A stretch of 64,000 bases of DNA from Nemophila menziesii (taxonomy: Eukaryota; Streptophyta; Magnoliopsida; Boraginales; Hydrophyllaceae): contig JARWIR010000005.1 in NCBI GenBank assembly GCA_029959085.1, forward strand, positions 34,217,350 through 34,281,349. The letters are read 5' to 3'. This document shows positions 42,471 to 55,240 of the stretch, one piece after another; position 1 is the first letter of the stretch, and the number at the start of each line of letters is the position of its first letter. The notes beneath the pieces were generated by a model. It was given only the letters and a program-made list of their open reading frames with translations, ran no database searches and was not told the origin of the DNA. A program made the translations under genes and the position numbers.

Positions 42471-45419
42471 TCTTATCACTTCATTCTTTAATTCGGATTA
42501 TAGTTTGATATTTTAAACTTGTTTAGATTTATTGTAAATCCAAAAATTAAATACTATTGTTACTCAAATTATATCATGAGATCTTCAAAGAAAAATCTAC
42601 TGAAATATTTTACAGTTACAAGTAAATTATGTCTTAATATTTTCTAAATTAAGATATTATCTATATTAATTTTTCTGGAGCAAATTGTTAAGACATTGAT
42701 AGATTTAATTTAATGCACCTCTTTCGTACTTGATCTTCGGGCCTTATATATGCAAGATGCGGGGTTTATTCAGGAAACTGAAGCTGAGGCAACGAGATAA
42801 TTAACCAGTTAATCAAGTATTTGAACCTTAGAGTTGTTCTGTTGAACCCGAGCATCTGCAGATTGTTTCTCAGTTATTTGCACATCATTTTTTCTTGGAT
42901 ATTCTGCATATTCTTCGGGAATCTCCGTAAAGGTGGATAAAAAAGACAAAACTGTGTCCTCCTAACCAAAAAGGTATGATCAAGTTGACTTTGACCCAAA
43001 TCAGTACAGTATGAGGTATCACCTATGCAGAATGAAGAATCCGAGCCAACCACTACAAGTTAAGGCAGAGTTTCTGATCTCAATTACTTCACAGGAAAAA
43101 GATCCTTTGGCCATGACATTTCAATTAAGGAAAACATTTATGCGTAACTAAATTGTGTTGTATGCAATACTATTGTGTAGTTTGTATTTAAGTTGTTCAG
43201 TTTCAAACTCTTAATGTTGCAAGAAATTTATTTCGACACCTGTGTTTTCGTGAGACAAAAACATTTATAGTAGGAAGTTTTATTAATGGAGGATAAAAAT
43301 TAAACCTTTTGTACCCTAAGCAAGTCTATTTTTTAATAAAGATATGCCTAAAATTTACACACATAATGCTCTAAGCTATTAAACCCTTAATTTATTACCC
43401 TAAATGAGAAACAAACCCCTCTATTACCCCAACGCAAAAACCACCACTACACTTTGTAGTACTACCCCTGAACCCTCTACATAAACACCATAAACCTTGT
43501 CCCATAAACACCCCTTACACCTTAAGAACACCCTTCACGTTCCAAAGTTCTAGTAAATGAAAAATTTAAAAAACACAGGATACCTACTCTCTCTAAACAA
43601 TTTATAAACAATACACAAAGTTGATCGATACTTAAACCCCACTTCAAGAACCTTTCGATTCTAGAGATCTTATTCAAACAGGTCAACCAAGTATATATGG
43701 AGAAGCCATGTCTTGGTATCCTTGGCTTATTCCAAACAAGTTTATACTCAATTTATACCATATCATGTCTTGGTGTCCATGTCAAGTTTATATCATATCA
43801 TGTTGTATTGTATCAAGGGATTAGTTCTAGTAGAAGTTGTAAAATTATGAATTCATACTCAATTTAAGTGGCCAATGACATATCCCTGCCTGATGAAGTG
43901 GTGTTCATTCTTGTGAATTATAATACCCAAAGACATTTTCGGACCTAAAAATGAGGTTAGTGGAGTGTGCAGTGTACAAGAAAGATAGGGGCTGTAGGAA
44001 TAAATTTCAATAGTGCTTGTGCAGATTGTAACATTATAAAAGCTGCAGGGACTAGTATGACAATTTTGGAAACATTGGGGGCTGTAGGCGAGGATTTTAA
44101 TACTGCTGTGCTGATTTTGATACTATTACTTGTGAAGCTCCAGTAGTGAAATGCAGTATTGTAGGTGGTTTGGATAAGCTCGCAGGGACCAGTTTTGCAA
44201 AGTCTAAAAGTACAGCTCCTGGGCAGCTAGCTGGAGCTATTATAGCTGCTAAGTAGCAGCACTTTCAGGACCAAGCAGGCCCTGACCAGGTGGCAGAAAT
44301 GCAGCAACACGTGAGGTATTTAAAACTAGTTTCATGTATGTAAAGAGCAGCTTGTGAAAGAGGAATTTTGCCCCGGAAACGCAAATTTTTGAGCCGCGTA
44401 TATATGCAGATCACATCCGGTTTGATTGTTCTAAATCCGGAAAAGCTATGATTGGTAATTCTAGTTTTGGATTGTGGTCAAATGTCCTCCATAGTAAGGA
44501 GGACCCGTTTACTATTGTCAAGAATAGACTAACTAAAATTTTGGAGTATCTTTATAAAGGAATGTACAAATAAGAGCTTAAATACCATCTAAGAGAGTTT
44601 AAAAAGTCTAGTTAGAAAAGTTTACTAACAAAAGGTTAGTTGCATTTTCTTGGTTGGATTTTTTCCAATTTTACCCTTTTCCTTTTTTTTCTTCAGTAAA
44701 TCGTTTTTGAATATTTCTATTATGTCCATTAAGCGGATGGGTATGTACGACCTATATTGGTTTTTTGTTTTTTTAAGTTATGCGAAATTTCTTTTACAGT
44801 CCAAATACACTAAGGTTGTACCCAAATCTCGTTTTTTGTATATAGTCACGTCTATTGTATCAATCGGGCCGAATAATGTACACTAGGGCTGAACCCAAAC
44901 CCGTTTTGTCAAAGTGTTTGTCAAAGTGTATGTCCAATACCCCAGGGGCTGTACTCCAGGGGCTATACCCCATTACATTCAATATATAATCGCATAGGAA
45001 CTAAAAATACCGAAATCAATCTAATTTTTGTCCATGTCCAGTATCCTAGGGGTTGTACTACTCTATTCTAAACATAGGTAAGAAAACAATCAAAAATAAT
45101 TGATGGGGCCAAAAAGTCTGTACCTAAAACCCAAACACAATGGGATGTACCCTAACGTACATCCCCTAGGGGTTCTAACACATTTCCAACAAGTTTATTT
45201 TTTTTTTAAAATACAACAAATGCTAAACCAAGGCCCAGACCCATGAAATTTCTTTTTTAAAATCAGGCTTTGGCCCAAACGAATTATTGAAAAATAATAG
45301 AACATTTTAATCAAAAAGGGCTGGACCAAGGTGGACCTAATAAGTTTGGACCCAACAAGGCTGGCCCAAATAGATTTGTACCCAAAGACACACGCACGAA
45401 AAAAACCCAAAACTGTTCA
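42471..45419. other. Intergenic DNA without a recognised gene
   Basis: Mostly AT-rich. 43900-44300 is less AT-rich and repeats phrases such as GGGGCTGTAGG and GCAGGGACTAGT/GCAGGGACCAG, possibly LTR-like. 44930-45170 repeats (C)CCAGGGGCTGTAC and CCTAGGGGTT. No open frame above 80 codons has recognisable features. Confidence 0.35.
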
Positions 45420-46030
45420 GATCTGGTTCGCATGGAAATGGAGGAGATGGTGGGATAGTGGGCGGGCGGTGCAGAGTGGTGGTGTGTGGCGGATATTCCT
45501 GCGCGAGAAGAGTGGTTGTGGTGGTGGTTTTCCTGCGCGAGAATAGTGGATGTGGTGGTGCGGTGTTTTCTGCAGATCTGGCGGAGGAGATGGAGGAGAA
45601 TAGTGGCTGTGGTGGTGAGGTGTTTTCTGCAGATCCGGCGAAGGAGATGGAGGATATGATGGTGGTGTTGTTCTTGCTCTTCTTCACGAACGAAGGTCCA
45701 GGAACGGAGGTGTTGGTTTCTTCACGAACGGAACAAGCGGCTTCTCTGCAGTTGCGACGGCGAGGGTTTTGTTGCTGTTGTGGGAAGCAGATCTGATGCA
45801 GTTGTGGGAAGCAGATCTGATGCAGGTGATGGTGAAAGGTGCTGCTGTTTTTAAGAGTAGAGAGGGAGCGGTCGAGGTGGATGTGGAAGGCCGTGGGGTG
45901 GGGTGAAGAAGGAAGAGGAAGAGGGAGGGGGAAAGGGCGGCGTGAGTGTGGACAAGGGTGGGTCACAGGGAAGCACAGAGAGAAACATGTTTTGGGTTGA
46001 CACAAACCCTATAGGGGGTTTCTGTTTTGG
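45420..46030. repeat. GC-richer tandem repeat region
   Basis: Two units of about 56 bp with TGTGGTGGTG, GGTGTTTTCTGCAGATC and GCGGAGGAGATGGAGG-like text (about 45545-45655), and a 23-bp duplication GCAGTTGTGGGAAGCAGATCTGATG at about 45775-45825. A 222-codon minus-strand frame (46005-45337) spans this and is Pro/Ser/His/Gln-rich with repeated units. I regard it as a repeat translation. Confidence 0.5.
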
Positions 46031-46430
46031 GTAAAATGGTTTCAGTGTGTATAAGAGGGTTGGAGGTGGTTTTTTTGGTCATTTTGCTATTTTTAGTTGG
46101 GTTCTGCTAGATAGTTGGGGCTTAGTTAGGGGTGGGCTTTTAAAATGGAATCCCAAGTTGTTGGGGCCTTATTTTATAAATCCCCCATCTTTATATGGTA
46201 AGATCACCATTGACACACGATTTTGGAGACAAAACGGGATCCACATGGAAGGTGAGAGGTCAATGGGTGTGAACCCAACAACCTTGGAATACGAGGGCTT
46301 TGCATCGTCCCAATAAACAGAGAGACAGGGGCGGGCCACTTTATGGGTTGTGGGGGCCATGGCCTCCCTATTTTCCAAAAAAAGAAAAGGAATTTACCTT
46401 TTTTTGGACGGAAAAGAAATTACTATTTTA

Positions 46431-46683
46431 CTCCATCCGTCCATAAATATTTGTCACAATTTTTGAAAGTAGATGTCCACAAAAGGTTGTCCATTTAAGA
46501 TACCAATGAACTTTTTTACCTTTTTTACTAATTTTATCCCTAATAAATGTTCAAAACTTATTATCATTAAATGCATTTACTTAGTTAGTTAGGGGTAGTT
46601 TAGTAGAAATAGAGGAAATTAATTGCTTTTCTTAATTTGTGTGGAAAAAAAAAATTACGACAAACATTTATGGACGGAGGGAG
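46431..46683. mobile_element. Stowaway-like MITE
   Basis: 253 bp flanked by TA (46429-46430 and 46684-46685). The ends are CTCCATCCGTCCATAAATAT and, inverted, ATATTT-like CATTTATGGACGGAGGGAG, matching the Stowaway CTCCCTCCGTCC signature of Tc1/mariner MITEs. Inner inverted text TTGTC / GACAA is also shared. No coding capacity. Confidence 0.9.
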
Positions 46684-46739
46684 TATTTTTTTGGACACGG
46701 AAGAAGTTTCAGAAAATTACATCGAGGAATTAACCTATA

Positions 46740-47326
46740 CCTAGTCGAGAGAAACGACCTATCATAGTAGCTACTGAATCATGTTCCTCTGATGCCATGT
46801 GTCTGGCTTATTTAGCTAAAAGGTCTGCTTGACCATTAAACCTTTGCAGAACATGTTTGAAGAAAGCCGGACTAACCTCTGCTGCCAGCTTCTTGATCTG
46901 CCTTAACCATGGTCTAAGCCTTCAACTAGCTGCCGACACCTGCTGAATACCCTGAATGATTTCAAGGTTGTCCGAGAAGATTGTGATCCCCTCGTGTGAA
47001 TCCTGCATCGACTTGTCTAGCGTGTAAAGAATTGTTTGCGCGTCTCCCTCCGTACATGAGTTACACTTCGTGACTGTTGAGAAATTGGCCAGATACCATG
47101 TAGCTTTATCAATCTGGACCACCCCTAAACCTGTGGGGTTGTGCGGTTGATCGAAAGATGTATCACAGGTAAAAGCAATGTTTGTTTGAAAGTCGAGATC
47201 AACATTTGTATTGATTCTATTATCTGTATTTATGCTTTGTCTTGGTTCACTCCTAATCCATTCGTTACCAAAGTGTTCATTCATATTTTTGTTGGTAGTT
47301 CGAATGATTTCATCTGCTTCAACCAT
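46740..47326 (-). pseudogene. LINE RNase H domain
   Basis: Reads AFTCDTSFDQPHNPTGLGVV, CTEGDAQTILYTLDKS, then GITIFSDNLEIIQGI, the three acidic regions of plant LINE-type RNase H. After a stop at 46920 it continues HVLQRFNGQADLLAK, a TAA, ARHMASEE, and ends near 46740. Broken by stops. Confidence 0.65.
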
Positions 47327-47615
47327 GAAAATTACTGTGTCTGCTTTTCATTTTCGATTTCCAGATATTCCATATGATTAATAGGACGTAAGATATCACC
47401 ACCTGCCGTATCCACCCGCCATTAACAAATGTCTCATTTATTTTGAGAACCCATTCTCCCACATCTTCAATGTCTTGGCATATACTGATTTGAAGTGCCG
47501 ATCCCGCCCATACTAATCTTGCCACTCCACATGTAAGTAATAGATGTTCCACCGTTTCATGTTCCATCTTACACCACTGGCATTCGATTTCAACCTTGCA
47601 TTTTCTTGTTACCAA
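47319..47615 (-). pseudogene. LINE zf-RVT domain
   Basis: CQWCKMEHETVEHLLLTCGVARLVW fits the C-x2-C-x7-H-x4-C zinc-binding pattern (zf-RVT) found after reverse transcriptase in plant LINEs. The frame is disrupted on the upstream side (47640-48140). Confidence 0.75.
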
Positions 47616-48143
47616 ATTTTTCTCGTTTGGTATAGCATTATTACAAACTTTTCAGCTGAAAATACGCACCTTGGTGGGAATGACGGTTTTCCAGAGTTTA
47701 CTTCCCGAGGGAGCTGTAGTTGATTGTCTAGGCCTACTGCCTATTTCATCATCCGTGAGAACCTTATATCCTGTATATGTGACATATTATACACTATTAG
47801 CATGTGGCCATATAAATTTATCCGGTAAATCTTTTGAGCACACCTTTTCTCTTAGAATGACTGGAATAATTGGTTCCGGGAAAATATCATCTAAAAATTC
47901 CGTGTTCCATTCCTTTGAATTTTCCTTCCAAAGATCTTTTAGTTTATAAACCTCACATTGTTTAGGCTTTTCTATTTTCCATTAAGTATCTAACCATTTA
48001 TCTGTTCATATATTAATAGATTCGCCATTCCCAATTTGATATCAGTCGTATTCTTTCAACACGTCTCTTCCTTCTAAAAGACTTACCCATGACCAGGTTC
48101 GATATTGTCTTAAATTAATATCGAGAAAGTTACTATTCAAAAA

Positions 48144-48494
48144 TTATATACCTTTAAGGAGTTTAGCTGCTAAAGTATTCGGATTATTGAGAATTCGCCA
48201 TGCTTGTGCTGCAAGTAATGCCTTGTTCATCCGTTTAAAATCCTTGAATCCCATGCCTCCTATTAGCTCGCTAACAGCCAGTTTCTCCCATGCCATCCAA
48301 TGTCTTTGTGATTTTTCAACTGAGTTCCACCAAAAATTCGAGACTGCAGAAATTAGTTTATTACAAAACGTAACAGGGAACGAGAAAATTGACATCGCAT
48401 ATACCGATATAGCTTGTAGAATCATCTTGATAAGCGCTTCTTTTCCTCCATCTGACAAGAGTTGTGATTTCCATCCTTCGGTGTTTTTGAACAT
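48144..48494 (-). pseudogene. LINE RT C-terminal (thumb/connection) region
   Basis: WKSQLLSDGGKEALIKMILQ, AISVYAMSIFSFPV, FWWNSVEKSQRHWMAWEKL and GGMGFKDFKRMNKALLAAQAWR are the standard post-RT blocks of plant L1-type elements. Confidence 0.8.
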
Positions 48495-48699
48495 CTTCTC
48501 CGCTATCCATTGTAATGATTGTATCTTTGACCGTTTATGACATAGCGGAATTCCTAGGTATTTCCCAAGATCATCCTTTTCCTATATGCCTATTAAATTA
48601 GTTACATGTGCCCTGTAACTCTCTGACGTATCCTTACTAAAGTAATTAGAGGACTTTGTAAAATTTATTCTTTGTCTCGATCCTGCACAATATGTTGAG

Positions 48700-49548
48700 T
48701 TGCACTCTCGAAATTGTTCAATTTCACCATCTTCAGTTGTCAAGAAGAAAAGTGAGTCGTTTACAAATAATAAGTGAGTGATAACCGGACAATTTTTAGT
48801 TATACGTATACCTCTAAGTTTACCCTGGTCTACCTTATGATCAATTAAACTACTAGGGACCTGTCATTAAAGAAAACAAAAAGGGAGACAAAGGGTCTCC
48901 TTGCCTCAATCCCATGTCTGGTTTAAATTTTTGTAATCTATTACCATTATAATTAAGTTGAAAAGTAACCGAGGATAAGCAATTCGAGACCCACATAATC
49001 CATTTATCATTAAAACCTAACTTATTCAAAACTAATAGTACAAAGTCCCAACGTACCTGATCGTAGACTTTGGCCATGTCAAGTTATACCGCCACCATTG
49101 GTTTAGCATTCTTCCGTTTTCTTTTCATATAAAATGAAATTTCTTGTGATATTAGAATGTTATCGTGTATTGCTCTATTCTTCATAAATGTCGCCTGTGT
49201 TGGTGAGACAATTATTTTCATAAACTCTTGCAGCCTGTTAGCCAGTATTTTTGCTATTATCTTATATCCAAAATTAACACATGATATTGGTCGATAATCT
49301 CCAATATCCTCTTGCGTTTCCCCTTTCGGGATGAGAGTAATCAAAGTTTCATTTAATGTATCGAGAGATATGTTATTTAAAAATAAATCTTGAACCATTA
49401 AGTAAACGTCATCTTGTATAATATGCCAATATTCCTGATAAAACTTACCATTAAGTCCATCCGGTCCCGGTGCTTTGGCTGGTGACATATCAAACACTGC
49501 TTTTCGAACCTCCTCCAGCGTTGGCATTCGAGTTAATTTGTCATTCAT
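48700..49548 (-). pseudogene. LINE reverse transcriptase domain
   Basis: Blocks in order: SPAKAPGPDGLNGKFYQEYW, LITLIPKGE, DYRPISCVNFGYKIIAKILA, PTQATFMKNRAIHDNILISQ, then a stop near 49080, AKVYDQVRWDFVLLVLNKLGF, MGLRQGDPLSPFLFSLM, a stop near 48853, and HLLFVNDSLFF. The last is the catalytic FADD box changed to FVND (48756-48767), so the enzyme would be inactive even without the stops. Confidence 0.85.
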
Positions 49549-50129
49549 TTAATCAGTAACCTTTCTTTGTATTGTTCTCGTAGCTTACTCGATGTCCTTG
49601 TTATTTTTTTCTTTGAACATATCCAGATAGTAATTTTGAAAACTAATTCTGATTTCAGATACTTCTTCCAGCCATATTCCTTCACTATTCCTAATTCTTT
49701 GTATCCTATTAATATGTCTTCGTTTGATGGTAGCTAGGTAGAAAATTTTTGTGTTCTTATCTCCATATTTGATCCAATTTTGTCTCGCTCTATCGTACCA
49801 ATACTTCTCTTCCGCTTCATATGTCTTCTTTAATTCATCCTTTACGTTGCTTATTTCTTCTGTTGTATCAATTGTAGTTTCTCGTTTTTCTAACTCCATT
49901 AATATTTATTGTCAGTTCCTTGATTGTGTGAGCATTATTTTGTAATTTACGTTTACTCTATCCTTTGTGCGCAGTAATGGTATTATCCCTTTTTCCATAA
50001 ATGAAGATAGTGATTCTTCTTCTCCGGGATCCCCCCATGCTGTTTTGACCACTTCCTCACATTCTTCGTGTTCTATCCACAATGTTTTAAATTTAAACCA
50101 TCTCTGGCCATTATTCATTGATCGGTCAT

Positions 50130-50690
50130 GTTGTAAAATTAACGGACAATGGTCTGAACCGATTGCTGGTGGAATGTACCCCTGAGCATTTAAATATCTG
50201 TTTAACCAATCACATGAAGCAAATGCCCGCTCAAGTTTGACCTTAACGAACTTGTCAATTCTACGGTTAGTCCAAGTAAAATAACATCCATGAGATTGAA
50301 TTTCTCCTAAATTATTATTCGAGATAAAAAATTAAATTCATGTATACGTTTACTGCCGGGAGGAGTATTACTTTGTGTCTCACATTTATTTAAAATGTCG
50401 TTAAAGTCACCTATAAGTACCCATGACTTATTATTATTATAATTCCAAATTGTAATTTCACCCCATGTTTTAAGTCGTTGTTCTAATTTAGTAGGAGCAT
50501 GTACACACACTATATAATAGAGAAAATAAGCGTCATTAATATACAAGATTACAAAAAATTGACTAGACATAATTACCTCAAACTTAACATTCGCTTGCCA
50601 AATTACCAAAATACCGTCGGAATGGTATGCATTACCATCTGGATCCCTAATATAACTATTAGCATATCTAAAGTTTTTTAAAACTTTGGG
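50130..50690 (-). pseudogene. LINE endonuclease (APE-like) C-terminal part
   Basis: VCVHAPTKLEQR, SWVLIGDFNDILNKCE (GDFN catalytic motif), then GCYFTWTNRRIDKFVKVKLERAFA and GSDHCPLILQHD (SDH catalytic motif, about 50160-50140). The N-terminal catalytic part is missing or unrecognisable. The linker to RT (50118-49585) is partly open (AEEKYWYDRARQNWIKYGDK). Confidence 0.75.
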
Positions 50691-50720
50691 AGCACAAACG
50701 CGTGTAACCCATGTTCTAAA

Positions 50721-50870
50721 AATCGGCCTAGGCGCTAGAAGGTAGTGTAACTTCCAGAATTGGCCCAGGCGGCCTCCAGGCGGCCTCCAGGCGGTCCCAG
50801 AAGGTCCTAGGCGGACCTAGGCGGGTTTAGGCGGCACCTAGGCGGACCCAAGCGGCGCCTAGGCGGTCTG
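50721..50870. repeat. GC-rich CCTAGGCGG minisatellite
   Basis: About 10-13 degenerate units of 9-11 bp (GGCCTCCAGGCGG, GGACCTAGGCGG, GGCGCCTAGGCGG). It sits at the 5' limit of the LINE and contrasts sharply with the AT-rich flanks. Confidence 0.85.
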
Positions 50871-51620
50871 AAGCTAAAAAAATTAAAAAAAATCTATTTC
50901 AAAACCTACTCTTTTTCAACACTAAAAAAAATCTTTCTTACTGCAAAATTCTTTTCAAAGCATTTCACTTTTTCAACTCCTTCGCGAAGGTTAATTTACA
51001 AATTTATTCTTTGCTTTAAATTTTAATGGTTTATGTTTGTAATTTGTTAGTTTGTATAATTTTTAAATTTCTAAACCTAATGAGAGGGGTAGATTTTATG
51101 CTGGTTTTAGGTTTTTAGTTGGATCCTAACCCTGTGGCTTTTTATTATAAAACAGTAGTATACGTACATACTTTTATTCTGCATTTACCTTGCAAATTCT
51201 GAGATGTATTTTTATTTACCTTTGACAGGTTTTCAGTTTCATAACGTAATTTGGTAGTTTTATAACATTTTGGTTTTGTATACAAGAAGTAAAAAATAAT
51301 AATAATTCGAGTTTGATTAATATAAATTTCAATTTTTATTAGAAAAAGGAATGTCAAGGTCTATAAGAGGAAGAAAAAAAAGTCAAGTAGGGGAGATTCT
51401 TATTCTACATAATAATAACTCTAGAAATTAAACATTAGACTTCTTCACGTCATAGTATCTATTGATCGATATACAAAACTTTAATGAATTACAATTAAGA
51501 AACCTCTATCATCTATGCAGTCACGTTTATAGTACAAAACGAACAAAATAGAAAACATAAATTCTTTGATTTTTTTTAAATTCGTATTCTTGATGGAATT
51601 TCACAGAGAAGACTACATAT
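50871..51620. other. AT-rich, no gene recognised
   Basis: Only short open frames and no recognisable element. Confidence 0.4.
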
Positions 51621-51624
51621 TTTC

Positions 51625-51940
51625 AAATAATACTGCCGTCTCTTCTTTTTTTCATATTAAACAAACAAACAGTTTCAAAAAAACAGAAACACATGAATCC
51701 AAATTAAAATAATACTGTCGTCTTTTTTTTTTAATTTTCTTTTTTTTTTTCATATTAAACAAACAAACAGCCTCCAAAAAAAATCAAAAAACACATTAAT
51801 CCAAATTTAGATAATATGAAAGTCGCTTTTTTATTTCATTTTTTTTCATATTAAACAAACAAAGTCTCCAAAAAAAAAAACAGATACACATTAATCCAAA
51901 TTTAGATGTGCCGTCTCTTTTTTTTTCAATTTCTTTTTAT
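51625..51940. repeat. Tandem repeat of about 90 bp, 3-4 units
   Basis: Each unit holds TTTTTTTTCATATTAAACAA, ACAAACAG..TCCAAAAAAA, ACACATTAATCCAAATTTAGA and a (G)CCGTCTCTTTTTTT end. Units differ by poly-T and poly-A length. Confidence 0.8.
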
Positions 51941-52075
51941 AATTTTCCTAAAGATGAGTACCTTTATGTAATTAGATTAATGTATACAAATTTAAGTAAA
52001 CGACTAATAAATCAAAGAATTTGAGTAAGACAAACTAATAAATAACTTTTTGCAGGCATAAAATAAATAAGAAAT

Positions 52076-52450
52076 GGATACAATCAACATGATAGACATG
52101 TCTATGGATGTATATGATGAGTCTGGTCAAGTTTATGAAAGTTTTTTTATATGTATGAGTTTGTTAGTGTATCAATGGATATAACACACGATGTGTACAC
52201 ACACATAAAAACAAAAGAAGATAGTTATAACGCCTTTAATAGACAAAACTTTCTTTTAGATTTGCCCGCTTTTTTATACGTGATTGTTACCACGCTCCCA
52301 TCTAATTGGCCTGTGACAAGTATTCTTCCACGACTCAATACGATGGTCAGTTTGTCAGAATTGGAAATTTTACTTGATGATGTTGAATTAACTATGATTG
52401 AAGATACCATTATAGCTGACATGTTTCCAGCAACTTCCAAAACCGATTAA
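52076..52450 (+). CDS. Hypothetical ORF, possibly a copia Gag relic
   Basis: A plus-strand frame of about 99 codons ends with LLDLPAFLYVIVTTLPSNWP, then MVSLSELEILLDDVELTM and TSKTD before TAA. The pattern of LP-x-W/Y, then SL-x-E-L-x-x-L-x-x-x-E, recalls copia Gag (UBN2) but is too short to be sure. No partner domains lie nearby. An upstream ATG at 52076 opens a different frame that ends at about 52184. Probably not a functional gene. Confidence 0.2.
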
Positions 52451-54176
52451 TAGAATTTATCAAAGTAATAGGTTTAGGGAGTTGTTTTAAGTGTTAAAAC
52501 CCGTGTTTATGATATATCTCATATCAAAACATTGTCTTAATCCATTCAACCTGTTGATAAATAAACCGTTTGTAATAGTTTGCTATTGTTTTTAATGAAT
52601 AATAACTTTTGTTGAGACATATTTAATTTATTCTTTATTAAAACTTTAATTTTACGCGATATAAAACTTTAAATGTAAGCAACACAAATATAAAATATCT
52701 ATTGAAAATAAAAAATTATCCGTATCTAACTACTAATATATATCTTTAAAACTTTAAATTTACATGATATCGTTATCTTAGATTTTACTTTTTATATGAT
52801 AAGATTAACTATTCAAGATAACTATTTAATAATTACATGATATTTAAATTTTGTTAATATATAATAACTAATATACAATGTTGTTACTGCTACACATGTT
52901 TTATTAAAAGTAAAAGAAAAAAAAAATTATTGTCTACAAGAGTCGTTCCGTAAGTAATTTTTGTGTTTCTTTTACTATGTATATAATTCTTTGCTAAACA
53001 ATACTATTTTTTCAGGCTAACATAAATCTCGTGGAAATCGTAAATTAACCTATCTTATAAGCATTACGTATTTTGGTTGTATATATTATTTTTGAAGTGT
53101 AATTATGAATTCCAATTGTAGGTTCAGTTCCTTCAATCGCAAAATGTGATTGTTACATTAAGGGACAAGGAGGAATTTTATCGATTAAAATCACCACAAG
53201 CAAGAAATAAATCTAACTTTTCTTTAATGTGAGTAAAGCTCATTACAATAATAATGATTTTGAATTATATGTAGAACTGGAAGCAAATTATGAATGATGA
53301 TTGGAAAAAAGGAAGACGGGTGGCTAGATGAGACTACAATCACATGGTAAAATTACTCACAGGTTACACAGTTATATGATTTAATTAATTACACTATCTC
53401 AAATATGTAGGTTATTGTTGCGGTTCCCCAAATCGAGCGATATATGTATGTTGATATATCCACGTTTTGTAGAGTTATGAGACGGATGCACAAAAAACTT
53501 GAAAAAAATATTAAAATAATTCAAGAAAAAAACATTTAGTAGTTATGAGCTATTTTGTATTCATGTCATCTCAAATTATGAGATTTTTATTTTGTATTAC
53601 ATAAGAGTATATTTGGGTTGATTGATTTATAATTTATGTAACTATTGAAATTTTTTAAATTTATTTTTATCTCAAGAAATGTTTGTTTTTAGTGTTATAT
53701 TTATTTTTGTAAATTAATATGGTTAGAGAGCCTTCGGGCTTTGAAAATATTGTATTGTTATATATACTTAAAATGATTAAAAGTTCTTGAATGCAATATA
53801 TTTTTGAACTTAATCCTTCTACTACCTCTTCTCAATCAATTAACTTTACAGTAATTGAGCATTTTGTTTTCAATTTTCTTTCTATTTTTTAATATATTTG
53901 TTTCTTACATATTACTATTGGGTAGAATGATTTGATTAACATTCTAGACTGGGCGACTTTTACATTTGTTACACGTGGTGATGGTGAACTTTTTTTTTCA
54001 ATGTTTTGATGACTAAAATAAGAATTTGTAATAATTATCATCACTATCCTTTCCATCATAGAAGTAAAATAATGAAATATCCCAGTCAAAATCTTTTAAA
54101 TTTAACCTTGTCTATGTCATATGCTATACTTTTATATCTAGAATATTTTTTTAGTTAATGTTGCGCTCTTTTATTT

Positions 54177-54212
<36 letters not shown>

Positions 54213-55240
54213 TTTTGTTTCTCTAATTTGTATAGTAGCCTTTGTCACATACAATATTTTCTAATTTACCTTTAAAAAGAGAAACCCAATTGTAAAAGCA
54301 TTTAAAATTAAATCTTTAAGTAAAACTAAAAATTAAAAATTTACAATTTACTTTCAATATTTTCTAATTTACATCGTTGTATGCTATCTAATTTGTGCTT
54401 TTACCATTCTTTTGCAAGAGGTAATTCCACTTGGCATGCTGGTCAAGTATTATACTTGATAATATTCTTGATAATACAAACAACAAACAAGAGTGATCAA
54501 TCACCACCTCCGCCTAACATGAACCAGATGGAACCTAACCTAAACAACAACTGAACTATGAAACTAACGAATGAACGAGGTATATTCTTTGTTATTACGG
54601 AAGTTTGTGACACATATTATTGAATATACGGTCTTTGTGCATTTTTATTATATCTTAACTTCTCAACGTGGCAACTCAAAGTAAGTAAAATTAACGATGT
54701 TTTTTCTTAAATGACTTCAAGCGCGGACAATACTTTTTACTTAGTAGATACATAAAGTAAAGAGTTGTATTGTATCTGATTAATCTATTATAGAATATAT
54801 TTACTAACATCATGTGTTGTCGTAAAATAATTGCTAGAAATTTCCCTAACATATATTTTATTTTATCTTTCATCTTTCATCATTTATTCATAGAAACTCA
54901 ATCTTTCCTAATCCTAATTTTACGCAAAATATATCTTTCGTAATCCTTATTTTACGCAAAATATATCTTTCCTAATATTCTTGTTCATACATGGATCAGC
55001 TACACCTTTTCTTGGAGTTAATGATTCCATTTCTAAGGTAGACCAATTCAATTTATATTTATATTTAAATATTCACTCGTTTACGAGTATCAAACATGTA
55101 AACACAACAAAAGATCTAAAATCCAAAACATATGAAAACCAAAAATATCCCTCAATGGAACTTCACCAAATTAGAGTTATAGTTATATAAATGTACAAAA
55201 TGTAGACAATATAATTTTCACTATTATTAACAGTGAATTC
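52451..55240. other. AT-rich intergenic DNA
   Basis: No gene recognised. Contains an (AT)n microsatellite at about 54181-54210 and a 32-bp direct duplication TTTACGCAAAATATATCTTTC near 54921-54970. The 3' end of the minus-strand kinase gene transcript must lie in its right part. Confidence 0.5.

Larger units (their letters stand above)
46690..50690 (-). mobile_element. Defective L1-type LINE
   Basis: A minus-strand non-LTR element of about 4 kb. From 5' to 3' it has an APE-type endonuclease (50690-50130), linker (50118-49585), reverse transcriptase (49548-48700), thumb/connection (48494-48144), zf-RVT (47615-47400) and a terminal RNase H (47326-46740). ORF1 is absent, so it is 5'-truncated near a GC-rich minisatellite at 50721. 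The 3' end is a short T run on the plus strand next to the Stowaway MITE. Many stops and frameshifts break it. Confidence 0.88.

Noticed and set aside
45337..46005. 222-codon minus-strand open frame
   Set aside because: Low-complexity Pro/Ser/His/Gln sequence produced by tandem DNA repeats; no domain, and the opposite strand is also open.
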